NCBI RefSeq assembly: GCF_000718635.1
Contig: NZ_JOBF01000033.1
Location: 139,108 to 203,107, forward strand
Direction: 5' to 3'
Source of the DNA: Streptomyces varsoviensis
GTDB taxonomy: Bacteria > Actinomycetota > Actinomycetes > Streptomycetales > Streptomycetaceae
DNA length: 64,000 nucleotides
In this document: piece after piece, positions 38,746-54,700 of the stretch
Numbering within the stretch: position 1 is the stretch's first letter
Layout: the number at the start of each line of letters is the position of its first letter
The notes under the pieces: generated by a model
Database searches by the model: none
What the model saw: only the letters and a program-made list of their open reading frames with translations
Told to the model about the DNA's origin: nothing
Made by a program: the position numbers and the translations under genes

Positions 38746-40502
38746 CCGGTACGCAGCCCCCGTCGGACGCCGCCCCCGGCCCCGCCACCGCACAGGCCCG
38801 GCTCGCCGCACTCGACCAGCGGCTCGGCGACCCCTGGGACAGCGGCAACCCCCTCGGCTTCACGGCCGTACTCGAAGCCGACGAACGCGCCGAGATGTTC
38901 GCCGACGGCGAGAGCGCACTCGACGCCTACGGCCTGAACGCCGAGTTCGTGCCCGTCGCACACGGCGGCCGGCTCACCCGCGTCGACCACCTCGTCGAGA
39001 TCATGCGGACCGTCTACCGCCGCGACCCCTGCCTCGGCCTCGGCTACGGCTTCAGCTCCTTCATCTCCTCCGTCAACGTCTGGACCGCCGCCGACCCGGA
39101 CCAGCAGCGCCAGGTCGCCGCCATCCTGCTGCGCGGCGGCAAGATCGCCGCCGCCTACCACGAACTCGCCCACGGCAACGACATGGCACGCACCGACTTC
39201 CAGGCCCTGCCCTCCGGCGCCGGCCGCCTCCTGCTCAACGGCCGCAAGGAAGTGGTCACCAACATCCAGCGCTCCGACGCCATGGTGATGTTCGCCCGCA
39301 CCGACGCCCGCCAGGGCAGCCGCAGCCACTCCCAGGTCCTCGTCGAGAAGGACCGCGTCGCCGACGGGAAGATGAGCTACCTGCCGCGGTTCGCCAGCGC
39401 CGGAATGCGCGGCGTCCAGCTCGGCGGCGTCGAGTTCCGCGACTGCCCCCTCCCCGAACACCGCGTCCTCGGCAACCTCGGCCAAGGGCTCGAAACCATG
39501 CTCAAGTCCTTCCAGATCACCCGCACCACCCTCGTCGGCATGTTCACCGGCGCCCTCGACACCGGCCTCCGCACCACCCTGCGGCACGTGCACGACCGCC
39601 GGCTCTACGGCCGTACCGCCGCCGAACTCCCCCAGGTGCGCTCCACCCTGGCCGGCGTCTTCCTCGACCTGCTCATGTCCGAGGTCTTCGCCACCGTCTC
39701 CACCCGGGCGCTGCACCTCGTCCCCGCCGAGACCGGCATCTACGCGCAGGCCGTCAAGTACTTCGTCTCCAAAACCCTCATCGACGCGATGAACCGGCTC
39801 TCCGGCGTCCTCGGCGCGCACTTCTACATCCGCGACCCGCACAGCACCAACGCGATCTTCCAGAAGATGCTGCGCGACATCCAGCCCGCCGGCTTCGGCC
39901 ACATCGCCCGCTCCGTCTGCCAGATGTCCCTGCTCCAGCAGCTCCCGCTGCTCGCCCGCCGCTCCTGGCAGCCCGGCGTCCCCGCCCCCGACGACCTCTT
40001 CCGGCTCGACGCCGACCTGCCGCCCATGCCCTTCGACCGGCTCGCCGTCAGCGCCGGCGGCCGCGAACGGCTCAGCTCCTCCCTCGCCGCCGGGCTCCAG
40101 GCGCTCTCCGCCGACGACCCCGCGCACCGCGAGGTCCGGCGGCTCGCCGAAGGATTCGTCACCGACCTCGCCGCACTCGCCGAGGAATGCTCCCGGCTGC
40201 CCGTAACCGAACTCGCCGTCGACGCGAGCTCCCACTCCTACGACCTGACCGCCCGCTACACCACCATCCTCGTCGCCGCCGCCTGCTACGAGACCTGGCG
40301 GCACAACCAGCACCACCCCGACCCCTTCTGGCGCGACCCCACCTGGCTCATCGCCGTACTGCACCGGCTGTCCGCCCCGGCGGGCGCCGTCCGGGCCCCG
40401 CTCCCCGAGCACATCGAACGCCACCTGTTCGCCGAACTGACCGAGCGCCACGAAGCCGGACAGGGCTTCGGCATCAACAAGAACGGCCTGCCCGCCGGCT
40501 GA
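38742..40502 (+). CDS. Acyl-CoA dehydrogenase family protein, second of two
   Basis: 586 residues, coupled by a 4-nt overlap to the previous gene. The fold is recognisable from AAYHELAHGNDMARTDFQ, NGRKEVVTNIQRSDAMVMFARTD, RRLYGRTAAELPQVRS and the long C-terminal helical region. The segments align with the first dehydrogenase, but the sequences are clearly different, so this is not a recent duplication. It probably forms a heteromer with the first enzyme or acts on a second position of the ACP-bound acyl chain. The C-terminus ends in GQGFGINKNGLPAG. Confidence 0.92.
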   Translation: MTGTQPPSDAAPGPATAQARLAALDQRLGDPWDSGNPLGFTAVLEADERAEMFADGESALDAYGLNAEFVPVAHGGRLTRVDHLVEIMRTVYRRDPCLGLGYGFSSFISSVNVWTAADPDQQRQVAAILLRGGKIAAAYHELAHGNDMARTDFQALPSGAGRLLLNGRKEVVTNIQRSDAMVMFARTDARQGSRSHSQVLVEKDRVADGKMSYLPRFASAGMRGVQLGGVEFRDCPLPEHRVLGNLGQGLETMLKSFQITRTTLVGMFTGALDTGLRTTLRHVHDRRLYGRTAAELPQVRSTLAGVFLDLLMSEVFATVSTRALHLVPAETGIYAQAVKYFVSKTLIDAMNRLSGVLGAHFYIRDPHSTNAIFQKMLRDIQPAGFGHIARSVCQMSLLQQLPLLARRSWQPGVPAPDDLFRLDADLPPMPFDRLAVSAGGRERLSSSLAAGLQALSADDPAHREVRRLAEGFVTDLAALAEECSRLPVTELAVDASSHSYDLTARYTTILVAAACYETWRHNQHHPDPFWRDPTWLIAVLHRLSAPAGAVRAPLPEHIERHLFAELTERHEAGQGFGINKNGLPAG

Positions 40503-40584
40503 CGCCGACCGCCGCGCGACCGCCCGCGGCCGCCGCGCCCCGAACCGCACATCACGACCACCCGCACCAGGCGAAGGAGCCGTC

Positions 40585-40866
40585 ATGTCCACTTCCGCGG
40601 TAGAGAACCAGGCCGACGGCAGGTCCACCGAGGACCTGCGCGCGTGGCTGACCCAGTGCGTCGCCCTGCACGTGCAACTGACCCCCGAGCAGATCAAGCC
40701 CGACGTGCCGCTCACCGACTACGGCCTCGACTCCATCTACGCGCTGACGGTCGCCAGCGAGATCGAGGACCACCTCGGCATCGACCTCGACCCCACCGTC
40801 ATGTGGAACCACCCGACCATCGACGACCTCGTCGGCTTCCTCACCGAGCCCGAGCAGACGGCCTGA
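40585..40866 (+). CDS. Stand-alone acyl carrier protein for lipo-initiation
   Basis: 93 residues with GAAGGAG before the ATG. The phosphopantetheine Ser is in DYGLDSIYALTV, and the helix III region VMWNHPTIDDLVGFL matches type I-like ACPs paired with FAALs. It should receive the acyl chain from the FAAL, hold it during desaturation and donate it to the first NRPS C domain. Its position directly before the NRPS gene supports this. A 135-nt gap without obvious genes separates it from the NRPS. Confidence 0.94.
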   Translation: MSTSAVENQADGRSTEDLRAWLTQCVALHVQLTPEQIKPDVPLTDYGLDSIYALTVASEIEDHLGIDLDPTVMWNHPTIDDLVGFLTEPEQTA

Positions 40867-41001
40867 CCGAGGCCCGCACGGCCTGTGACCGAGGCCCGTA
40901 CGGCCGGATCGGCGGCTCGACGCCCCGGCCCGGAGCCGGGCGCGCCGGCCCCGGCGAACACGAAGACAACCGCAGTCCCAAGAGAGCGTGGGTAGTGAGA
41001 A

Positions 41002-44268
<3,267 letters not shown>

Positions 44269-44269
44269 C

Positions 44270-46483
44270 GCCAACCTGCGCGCCGGTTTCCGGCACGAAG
44301 GACTGAGCCGCCCCGTCCAGGTCATCCCCGCCGACGCCGACGTGCCCTGGCGCGAGCTGGACCTGTCGGGCCTGGGGGAGGCGGAGCGCGCGGCGGAGGC
44401 GGAACTCTTCCTCGTCCGCGACCGGGAGGAACGCTTCGACCCCGCCCGGCCGCCGCTGCTGCGCTTCACCCTGCTCACCCTCGGCGACGACCGCCACCGC
44501 CTGGTCTTCACCCACCACCACCTGCTGCTCGACGGCTGGTCGCTCCCCGTGCTCGCCCGCGAACTCTTCACGCTCTACGGGAACCCCCGCGGCGACCTGC
44601 CCGCCGTACGCCCGTACAGCGACCACCTCAAGTGGCTCGCCGCCCAGGACCGTTCGGCGGCGGAGGCCGCCTGGCGGGAGGCGTTCGCCGACTTCGAGGA
44701 GCCGACACGTGTCGAGCCGACCCGCGTCGTGCCCACGCGCGTCGAGCCCACGCGTGTCGCGTCCGCCGGGGAGTACGCGCCGACGGAGCCGGAACGCGTG
44801 GAGTTCGCGCTGTCGCCGGAGCGTACGGCCGCGCTGGCGGAGCGGGCCCGTGCGTACGGGCTGACGCTGAACACCGTGGTGCAGGGCGCGTGGGCGCTGG
44901 TGCTCGGGAGCCTGACGGGGCGTGAGGACGTGGTGTTCGGCGTCACCGTCTCCGGCCGGCCGCCGGAGCTGACGGGCGTCGAGTCCATGGTGGGCCTGTT
45001 CATCAACACCGTCCCCCTGCGCGCCCGCCCGCGCCCCGCCGAGCCCCTGACGCGGTTCCTCGCCCGCCTCCAGGACGAACAGGCCCGGCTCCTGGACCAC
45101 CAGCACCTGAGCGTGCCGGACATCGCGCGCAGCACCGGCTTCGGCGAACTCTTCGACACCCTCCTCGTCTTCGAGAACTTCCCGCTCGACGCGGACGGGC
45201 TCGGCACCTCGGCCGCCGGGGCCGGACTGCGGCTGCACGGCGCCACGGCCCGCGATGCCGTGCACTACCCCCTCGGCCTCGTCGCCCACCCCGGCGACAC
45301 CCTCGGCTTCCGGCTGCACTACCAGCCCGCCCTGTTCGACCGGGCGTCCGTGGAGCGCGTCGGCGAGCGGTTCACGCGGCTGCTGGAGACCGTGACGGCC
45401 GCCCCGGAACTGCCGGTCGGCCGGGTGGACGTGCTCGGCGCGGACGAACGGCGCCGGGTGCTGGAGGAGTGGAACGACACCGCGGCCGAAGTGCCGCGGG
45501 CGACGCTGCCCGTACTCTTCGAGGCGCAGGCGGCCCGTACCCCGAACGCCGTAGCCGTCATATCCGGCGAAGTCTCCCTCACCTACGCGGAGTTGAACGC
45601 CCGGGCCAACCGGCTCGCGCACCATCTCATCGCGCTGGGCGCGGGGCCCGAAGAATTCGTGGGGATCTCCCTGCCCCGCTCGGAACACACCATGGTCGCG
45701 GTGCTCGCCGTCCTGAAGTCCGGCGCGGCCTACGTGCCCGTCGACCCCGGCTACCCCGCCGACCGAATCGCCCACCTGCTCACCGACGCCGCGCCCGCCC
45801 TGCTGATCACGGCCCGGGACGTACTGTCGCGGCTGCCGGAGGGCGATGGCGGCCCGGCACTCCTGGTCATCGACGATCCGCAGACCGTCAGGGCCCTCGC
45901 GGACCGCCCGGCCGCCGACCCCACGGACGCCGACCGCGCCGCCGCGCTGCTTCCGCTCCATCCCGCCTACGCGATCTACACCTCCGGCTCCACCGGCCTC
46001 CCGAAGGGCGTCGTGGTGCCGCACGAGAACGTCGCGGACCTCGCGGCGTGGGCGGCGGCCGAGTTCGGCGCCGAGGAACTGGCCCGGGTCGTCGCGTCCA
46101 CCTCCCTCAACTTCGACGTTTCCGTCTTCGAGATGTTCGGGCCGCTGCTCTCGGGCGGCTCCATCGAGGTCGTACGAGACCTCCTCGCCCTCGCCGACGG
46201 TTCCTGCTCGGGCGCCCGCGCCGGAATCGTGAGCGGCGTGCCCTCCGCCCTCGCCCACATCGTGGCGGGCGGCGCACTGCGCGCGGGCGCGCGCAGCGTC
46301 GTACTGGCGGGTGAGGCGCTGTCCGCGCAGGCGGCGAACGACATCGTGCGGGCCCTGGGCGCGGAGCGGCTGGCGAACATCTACGGGCCGACGGAGGCCA
46401 CGGTGTACGCGGCGGCGTGGTTCTCCCGTTCGGGTGCGGCGGGTGCGCCGCCGATCGGGGTGAAGGTCCGGGGCTTCCGCATC
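44270..46483 (+). CDS. NRPS fragment 2: rest of C2 and A2 up to a truncation
   Basis: Continues C2 in a new frame from [10 protein letters not shown]; about 40 residues of C2 are absent at the junction compared with the intact C4. HHLLLDGWS and the remaining C motifs are present. A2 (about 45490-46460) has [22 protein letters not shown] and [10 protein letters not shown]. Its code residues read D-V-F-S-V-A-I-V-Y. The first six recall piperazate-type codes, but the rest do not, so I give no substrate. After APPIG the sequence jumps straight to VKVRGFRI: about 84 residues with the YRTGDLAR motif are missing. The frame then breaks again at 46483. Confidence 0.85.
44699..44758 (+). repeat. Four 15-bp repeats encoding Glu/Val-Pro-Thr-Arg-Val in C2
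   Basis: Four in-frame 15-base units encode [15 protein letters not shown] and EPTRV in the linker between the two halves of C2. The other C domains have only one EPTR(V/L) at this place, so the array expanded locally. Confidence 0.85.
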
Positions 46484-48475
46484 TCGGCGGCCACCCGGCG
46501 GTGGCGCGGACCGCCGTGGTCGTACGGGAGGACCGGCCCGGCGACAAGCGGCTCGTGGCGTATGTGGTGCCGGCCGAGGGGACGGAAGCTGACGCGGGCG
46601 CTCTGCGCCGCCACGTCGCCGAGGCCCTGCCGGACTACATGGTGCCGTCCGCCGTCGTCGCCCTCGACGCGCTGCCGCTCACCCCGAACGGCAAGCTCGA
46701 CCGCAAGGCGCTGCCCGCCCCCGACTACACCGCCACCGAGAGCGCCGGGCGCGAGCCGAGCACACCGCGCGAGGAACTGCTGGCAGCGCTCTTCGCCGAG
46801 GTGCTGGGCGTGCCGGCGGTCGGCGCCGACGAGAGCTTCTTCGACCTCGGCGGCGACAGTATCCTGTCCATCCAGCTCGTGAGCCGGGCCCGCCTCGCGG
46901 GGCTGGAGTTCTCCGTCCGCGACGTCTTCGCGCACCGCACCGTCGCCGCCCTCGACGCGCACTCCCGTACGGCGCCGTCGTCCGCCCCGGGCGAGACGGC
47001 CGGCGTGGAGCTGGCCCCGCTGCCCGCCGACGAGCTGGCGGCGCTGGTGGCCGCCGAGCCCGGCCCGGTGGACGTGCTGCCGCTGTCGCCGCTCCAGTCC
47101 GGCCTGCTCTTCTTCCGGGCCGCCGGCCAGGCGCTGCTCGCGCGCCACGCCAACCTGCGCGCCGGATTCCGGCACGAGGGGCTGAGCCGCCCTGTCCAGG
47201 TGATCCCCGCCGACGCCGACGTGCCCTGGCGCGAGCTGGACCTGTCGGGCCTGGGGGAGCCGGAGCGGGAGGCCGAGACCGAGCGGTTCCTGGCCGAGGA
47301 GCGGCGGCGCCGCTTCGACCTGTCCCGGCCGCCGCTGCTCCGCTTCACCCTCCTCACCCTCGGCGACGGCCGCCACCGGCTGGTGCTGACCGCCCATCAC
47401 CTCCTGCTGGACGGCTGGTCGTCGCCGATCGTCCTGCGCGAACTGTTCGCGCTCTACGCGGGCCACGGCGAACTGCCGCCCGTACGCCCGTACACCGATC
47501 ACCTCAAGTGGCTGGCCGCCCAGGACCGTTCGACCGCCGAGGCCGCGTGGCAGAAAGCGCTCGCCGGCTTCGAGGAGCCCACGCGCGTCGCCCCCGCCGA
47601 CGCGGAGCACGCCGTGTCCGACCCGCTGAAGGTCGAGACCGCGCTGTCGCCGGAGCGTACGGCCGCGCTGGCGGAGCGGGCCCGGGCGTACGGGCTGACG
47701 CTGAACACCGTGGTGCAGGGCGCGTGGGCCTTGGCGCTCGGGAGCCTGACGGGGCGTGAGGACGTGGTGTTCGGCGTCACCGTCTCCGGCCGGCCGCCGG
47801 AGCTGGCGGGCGTCGAGTCCATGGTGGGCCTGTTCATCAACACCCTTCCCCTGCGCGCCCGGCTGCGCCCCGCCGAGCCTGTGTCCCGCCTGTTGGCCCG
47901 CATTCAGGACGAGCAGACGGCGATGCTCGACCATCAGCACGTCGGACTCGCCGACATCCAGCGGCAGATCGGCATCGGCGAACTCTTCGACACCGCCCTC
48001 GTCTTCGAGAACTACCCGCTCGACGACGGAGAGTTCACCGGTCTGGTCGAGGCGTCCGGGCTCCGGCTGCACCGGGCCGCCGCGCGCGACGCCGTGCACT
48101 ACCCCCTCGGCCTCAAGGCGCTGCCCGGCGATCAGCTCCGCTTCGTCTGGGACTTTCAGCCCGACCTGCTCGACCGGCACCGGGTCGAGGCCATCGCCGG
48201 ACACTTCACCCGCGTCCTGGAGGCGGTCATCGCGGACCCGGAGCGGCCGGTGGGCCGTATCGACGTCCTCGAAGACGCCGAGCGGCGCCGCGTGGTGACC
48301 GAGTGGAACGACACGGACGTGGAGTACCCGGCCGGCACCCCGGTCCACGTCCTCTTCGAGGAGCGGTCGGCGGCGACGCCGGACGCGGTGGCCGTGGTCT
48401 CGGGCGCGCGGTCCCTGACATACGCGGAGCTGAACGCGCGGGCCAACCGTCTCGCGCACCGGCTGATCGGCCTCG
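46484..48475 (+). CDS. NRPS fragment 3: end of A2-PCP2-C3-start of A3
   Basis: The frame becomes meaningful at [22 protein letters not shown] (about 46484) and gives the A2 C-terminus with NGKLDRK. PCP2 follows (GGDS, Ser codon 46858-46860), then C3. C3 lacks about 28 residues right after [11 protein letters not shown] (near 47112), but in frame, at the same site as the C2 break. It keeps [11 protein letters not shown]3 begins ([20 protein letters not shown]) and is cut at 48475. PCP2 to the start of C3 is nearly identical to PCP1 to the start of C2, so these parts are recently duplicated or gene-converted. Module 2 has no E domain, although C3 looks DCL-type. Confidence 0.88.
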
Positions 48476-48757
48476 GGATTCGCCGTGGACGCCCCCATCG
48501 TCCGCGCCGACGAGGACTTCGCGGGGGAGCCCGACACCGACCCGGACGTGCCGACCCACGCCCAGCAGCTCGTCTACGTGATGTTCACCTCCGGCTCCAC
48601 GGGCGTCCCGAAGGGCGTGGCCAATACGCACCGCAACGTGGTGCATCTGGCGGCGGACCGGTACTGGCGGCGCGGCAACCATGAGCGGGTGCTGATGCAC
48701 TCGCCGTACGCCTTCGACGCGTCGACGTTCGAGATCTGGACGCCGCTGCTGACCGGC
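48476..48757 (+). CDS. NRPS fragment 4: middle piece of A3
   Basis: A short in-frame piece (frame of 48479) with [33 protein letters not shown] and [19 protein letters not shown]. It is flanked by losses: roughly 70 residues are missing before it (A1-A2 motifs), and a block with the A5-adjacent 278 position is missing after it. Its specificity residues are D-A-F at 235/236/239. It matches fragment 6 almost word for word. Confidence 0.85.
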
Positions 48758-51700
48758 CGAGGAGCGCCCCGAGTGCTTCGCGGGCGTCCGCGAGATCTGG
48801 GCGGGCGGCGACATCGCCTCGCCGACGGCGATGCGCCGGGTCCTGGACGCCTGCCCGGGAATCACCGTCGCCAACGAGTACGGGCCGACGGAGACCACGG
48901 TGTTCTCCAGCGTCAACCCGATGCGTACGGCCGACGAGGTGCCGGAAGCCGTCGTGCCGATCGGGCGTCCCCTGTGGAACACCCAGTTGTACGTCCTCGA
49001 CACGGGCCTCCGCGCCGTCGCGCCCGGCGTCAGCGGCGAGCTGTACATCGCCGGCGACGGCCTGGCACGCGGCTACCTGGGCCGGGCGGAGCTGACGGCG
49101 CAGCGGTTCGTGGCCGACCCCTTCAAGGAGGACGGCGGCCGGATGTACCGGACCGGCGACGTCGTGCGGTGGCTTCAGGACGGTCGGCTGGAGTTCGTCG
49201 GCCGCGTCGACGACCAGGTCAAACTGCGCGGCTTCCGCATCGAACCCGGCGAGGTGGAGGGCGTGCTCGCCGCCCGCCCCGAGGTCGCGCAGGCCGCCGT
49301 GGTCCTCCGCGAGGACCGCCCCGGCGCGAAACGGCTCGTCGGCTACGTCGTCCCGGCCGCCGGGACCGGCGTCGACGCGGAGGCGCTGCGCGCCCACGCC
49401 GCCGCGTCGCTGCCCGAGTACATGGTGCCGTCCGCGATCGTCCCGCTCGACACGCTGCCGCTCACCCTCAACGGCAAGCTCGACCGCCGGGCGCTGCCCG
49501 CACCCGTCTACGGCCCCGAGACCTCCGGCCGGGCTCCGCGCACCCCGCGCGAGGAGCTGCTGTGCGGGCTGTTCGCGGAGGTCCTGGGGGTGGAGCGGGT
49601 CGGTGTGGACGACAGCTTCTTCGAGCTGGGCGGGGACAGCATCATGTCCATCCAGCTCGTCAGCCGGGCCCGCCGGGCCGGGCTGGAACTCTCCGCGCGC
49701 GATGTCTTCGACCACAAGAGCGCCGCGTCGCTCGCCGCCGCGGTGAGCGACGCCCAGGAGCCGGTGGCGGAGGCGGCGGGCGCCGGGGTCGGCTCCGTAC
49801 CGTTGACGCCGATCATGCGCCGGTTCGCGGAGAGCGGCGGCCCCGTCGACCGCTTCAACCAGTCGCTCGCCCTGCGCGTGCCCGCCGGGATGGCGGAGCG
49901 CGACCTCGTGACCGCCGTGCGGACCCTGCTCGACCAGCACGACGTGCTGCGCATGCGGGTGGCCTCCGGCCCGGGGGACTGGTCGGTGGAGATCGCCGCG
50001 CCCGGCTCCGTACGCGCTCGGGACCTGGTGCGGCGCGTGGACGAGACGGGGCTCGACGCGGCGGCGCGCGACGCCCGGCACGTGATGGAGGCGGAAGCGG
50101 CGCGCGAGCGCCTGGCGCCCGCCGACGGCGTGATGGCGCAGTTCGTGTGGTTCGACCGCGGCCCCCACGAGCCGGGCCGACTGCTGGTGATGGTGCATCA
50201 CTTCGCGGTGGACGGCGTGTCGTGGCGGCTGCTGCTGCCCGCCCTCGCCGACGCCTGGCGGGCGGCCGCCGCGGGCCGCGAGCCGGAGCCGCGGCCCGTG
50301 GCGACATCCTTCCGCGGCTGGGCCCAGCGCCTGACCGAGGAGGCGCAACAGCCGTCTCGCGTCGCTGAGTTGGAGCGGTGGCGGCAGGTGCTCGACGCCC
50401 CTGAACCGATCATCGGCGCGGGACCCTTGGACCCCGCCCTGGACACGTACGGGACGGCGGGTTCCGTGACGCTGCGGCTGCCCGCCGATGTGACCGACGC
50501 CCTTCTGACGACCGTGCCCGGCACCTTCCGGGCCGGCGTCAACGACGTCCTGCTGTCGGCGTTCGCGCTCGCCGTCGCCGACTGGCGCGACGGGCACGCG
50601 GCAGACGACGACCGGTCCCCGCACGTCCTGGTGGACCTGGAGAGCCACGGCCGCGAGGAGGAAGCGGTCGGCGGCGTGGACGTGGCGGAGACCGCGGGCT
50701 GGTTCACCAGCCTCTACCCGGTGCGCCTCGATGTCTCCGGCCTCGACCGCGCGCAGGCGTGGGACGGCGGGCCAGCCGCCGGGACGCTGCTCAAGCGCGT
50801 CAAGGAAGAGCTGCGGGCCGTGCCGGACCACGGCCTCGGCTTCGGCCTGCTGCGCTACCTCAACCCGGCCACCGCCGGCGAGCTGGCGGCCCTCGGCGCG
50901 CCGCGAATCGGCTTCAACTACCTCGGGCGCGTCGCGGCGGACGGCGCCGCCGAGTCCGCCGACTGGTCCGTACTGGCCGGGTCGGCGGGCAGCGGCGGCA
51001 CGGACGACGCGCTGCTGCTCACCCACACCGTCGAGCTGAACGCCCTCACCGAGGACGGCGCGCGCGGCCCCGAGCTGGTCGCGACCTGGACCTTCGCCGA
51101 ACGGCTGCTCGACGAGGAGCGCGTACGCGAACTGGCCGAGGGCTGGTTCCGGGCGCTGCGCGCGCTGGCCGCGCACGCCGAGCGCCCCGACGCGGGCGGG
51201 CTCACCCCCTCCGACGTGCCGCTCGCCGCCCTCACCCAGCCGGAACTCGACGGCGTGCTCGCCGCGTACCCGGACACCGCCGACGTGCTGCCGCTCGCGC
51301 CGCTCCAGTCGGGCCTCCTCTTCCACGGCCTCTTCGACGAGCAGGCGCGGGACGTCTACACCGTCCAGATGGTCCTGGACTTCGACGGCGCCCTCGACGC
51401 GCCCGCCATGCGCGCCGCCGGGCAGGCGCTGCTGGACCGGCACGCCAACCTCCGCGCCGCCTTCCGCCATGAAGGGCTCGCCCACCCGGTGCAGGTCATC
51501 CCCGCCGGCGTGGAACTGCCATGGCGCGAGGCCGACTTGACCGAGATGGGCGAGGCGGAGCGGGCCGCCGAGGCCGAACGGCTGCTCGCGGCGGACCGCG
51601 CGCTCCGCTTCGACCTGGCCCGGCCGCCGCTGCTGTGCCTCACCCTGCTCAAGCTGGGCGACGCACACCACCGGCTGGTGCTCAGCAACCACCACCTGCT

Positions 51701-54700
51701 GCTCGACGGCTGGTCGCTGCCCGTCCTCGTCCGTGAACTCTTCCAGTTCTACACGGGCACGGAAGAGCTGCCGCCCGTGCGCCCGTACCGCGACTACCTC
51801 GGCTGGGTCGCCGACCAGGACCGGCCCGCCGCCGAAGCGGCCTGGCGCGAGGCCCTGGAAGGGTTCGAGGAGCCGACCCGGCTCGCCCCCGCCGACCGCG
51901 CCGTACGGCCCCCGGCCGCCCCCGAACACCTGCGGTTCGCCCTCTCCGAGCAGGCCACGGCCGAGCTGGCGGAGCGGGCCCGTACGCACGGGCTGACGCT
52001 GAACACCGTCGTCCAGGGCGCCTGGGCGCTGGTCCTGGCGAGCCTCACCGGCCAGGACGACGTGGCGTTCGGCTTCGTCGCCGCCGGCCGGCCGCCGGAG
52101 CTGGCGGGCGTCGAGTCCATGGTGGGCCTGTTCATCAACACCCTCCCGCTGCGCGCCCGGCTGCGCCCCGCCGAACCCCTCGCGGACCTCCTCGCCCGCG
52201 TCCAGGCCGAGCAGGCGCGGCTGCTGGACCACCAGCACCTCGGCCTGACGGCCATTCAGCGACAAGTGGGGGCGGGCGAACTCTTCGACACCTCCGTGGT
52301 GTTCGAGAACTACCCGCTCGACCGGGGCGCGCTGGACGACCTCGCGGGCCTCGGCGGGCTGCGCGTCACCGACGCCGCGATCAGCGACTCCACGCACTAC
52401 ACCCTGGCGCTCGTCGCCATCCCCGGCGACAGCCTCGGCTTCCGGCTCGACTACCAGAGCGACGTGCTCGACGCGGCGGCCGTACGAACCGTCGCCGACC
52501 GTCTCACCCGCGTCCTGGACACCATGCGCATGGACCCGGCCCGGCCCGTGGGCCGCATCGCCCTGCTGACCGACGCCGAGCACCGGAATCTGGTGGCCGA
52601 CTGCAACGACACCCGGCGCGACGTGCCGGCCGCGACGCTGCCCGCGCTCTTCGAGGCGCAGGCGGCCCGCACCCCCGACGCGCCCGCCACCGCGTCCGAG
52701 ACCGGCGAGCTGACCTACGCCCAGCTCAACGCCCGCGCCAACCGGCTCGCCCGGCTGCTCGCCGACCGGGGCGTCGGCCCCGAGCGCTCCGTGGCCGTCG
52801 CCCTGCCGCGCTCCGCCGACCTCGTCGTCTCGCTCCTCGCCGTCGTCAAGGCCGGCGGCGCGTACCTGCCCGTCGACCCCGACTACCCGGCCGACCGCAT
52901 CGCCTACATGCTCGACGACGCCGCGCCCGCCCTGATCCTGACGGACACCGCCCGCGCCGCCCGCTTCGGCGCCGCCGACGTACCGCTGCTGCTCGTCGAC
53001 CAGGCCGACACCAGCGGCTACGACGCCGCCGACCTCACGGACGCCGACCGCGCCGCGCCCCTGACGGCCGACCACCCCGCGTACACCATCTACACCTCCG
53101 GCTCCACGGGCCGCCCCAAGGGCGTCGTCGTCACCCACACCGGCCTGGCGAGCCTCGCCGCCGGGCAGATCGACGGCTTCGCCGTGGAGGCCGGCAGCCG
53201 CGTCCTGCTGTTCGCCTCGCCCAGCTTCGACGCCGCCGTCTCCGAACTCTGCGTCGCCCTGCTCTCCGGCTCCTGCGTCGTCCTCGCCGCCGCGGACCAC
53301 CTGCTGCCGGGCGCTCCGCTCGCCGCGCTCCTCGCCGCACAGCGGATCACCCACGCGACGCTCCCGCCCTCGGCCCTCGCGCGACTGGCCGACGACGACC
53401 TGCCCGCGGGGATGACCCTGACCGTCGCGGGCGAGGCGTGCCCGCCGCACCTCGTGGAGCGCTTCTCGCCCGGCCGCCGCATGATCAACGCGTACGGCCC
53501 CACCGAATCCACCGTGTGCGCCAGCATGAGCGGCCCGCTCGCCGGCCCGGTCGTACCGCCGATGGGCCGGCCCATCGTCAACACCCGGCTCTACGTGCTC
53601 GATTCGGCCCTCCGCCCCGCCGCGCCCGGCGTCCCCGGCGAGCTGTACATCGCGGGCGACGGCCTGGCCCGCGGCTACCACCGCCGCCCCGCCCTGACCG
53701 CCGAGCGGTTCGTCGCCGACCTGTACGGACCGGCCGGCGCCCGCATGTACCGCACCGGCGACCTCGCCCTGCGGCGCCCCGACGGCGACCTCGAATTCGT
53801 CGGCCGCGCCGACAGCCAGGTCAAGATCCGCGGCTTCCGCGTCGAGACCGGCGAGGTCGAGTCCGCGCTCGCCGCCCACCCGGCCGTGGCCCGCGCCGCC
53901 GTGATCGCCCGCGAGGACCGCCCCGGCGACAAGCGCCTCGTCGGCTACGCCGTGCCCGTACCGGGAGCCGCCCTCGACCGCGACGCGCTGCGGGCCCGCC
54001 TCGCCGAGGCGCTGCCCGACTACATGGTGCCGTCCGCGATCGTCGCCCTCGACGCGCTGCCGCTCACCCCGAACGGCAAGCTCGACCGCAAGGCACTGCC
54101 CGCCCCCGACTACGCCCTCGGCAAGACGGGCCGCGCGCCGCGCTCCCCGCAGGAGGAGATCCTGTGCGGGATCTTCGCCGAGGTGCTGGGCGTCGCCCAC
54201 GTCACCATCGACGACAGCTTCTTCGACCTCGGCGGCCACTCCCTCCTCGCCACCCAGCTCGTCAGCCGGGTCCGCGCCGCCCTCGACGTCGAACTGTCCA
54301 TCCGTCAGCTCTTCGAGGAACCCACCGTCGCCGGGCTCGCGACGGTCACCGGGGCGTCGGGCGCCGCCCGCGCCGCCCTCGCGCCGAGGGACCGCGGCCA
54401 CCGCGTGCCCGCGTCCTTCGCACAGAAGCGCCTGTGGTTCCTCGGTCAGTTCGAGGGGCCCAACGCCACCTACAACCTGCCGGCCGCCCTGCGCCTGACG
54501 GGCCGTCTGGACCGCGCAGCGCTGCGGCACGCGCTCGACGATGTCGTGGCGCGGCACGAGAGTCTGCGCACCGTGTTCGCCGAGGACGCCGAAGGCCCGT
54601 ACCAGCGGGTCCTCGACGCCGCCGCCGGTCGACCGGAACTGACGGTCACCGCCGTCACCGAAGAGGCGCTGCCCGAAGAACTGCGCCGCGCCGCCCGCCA

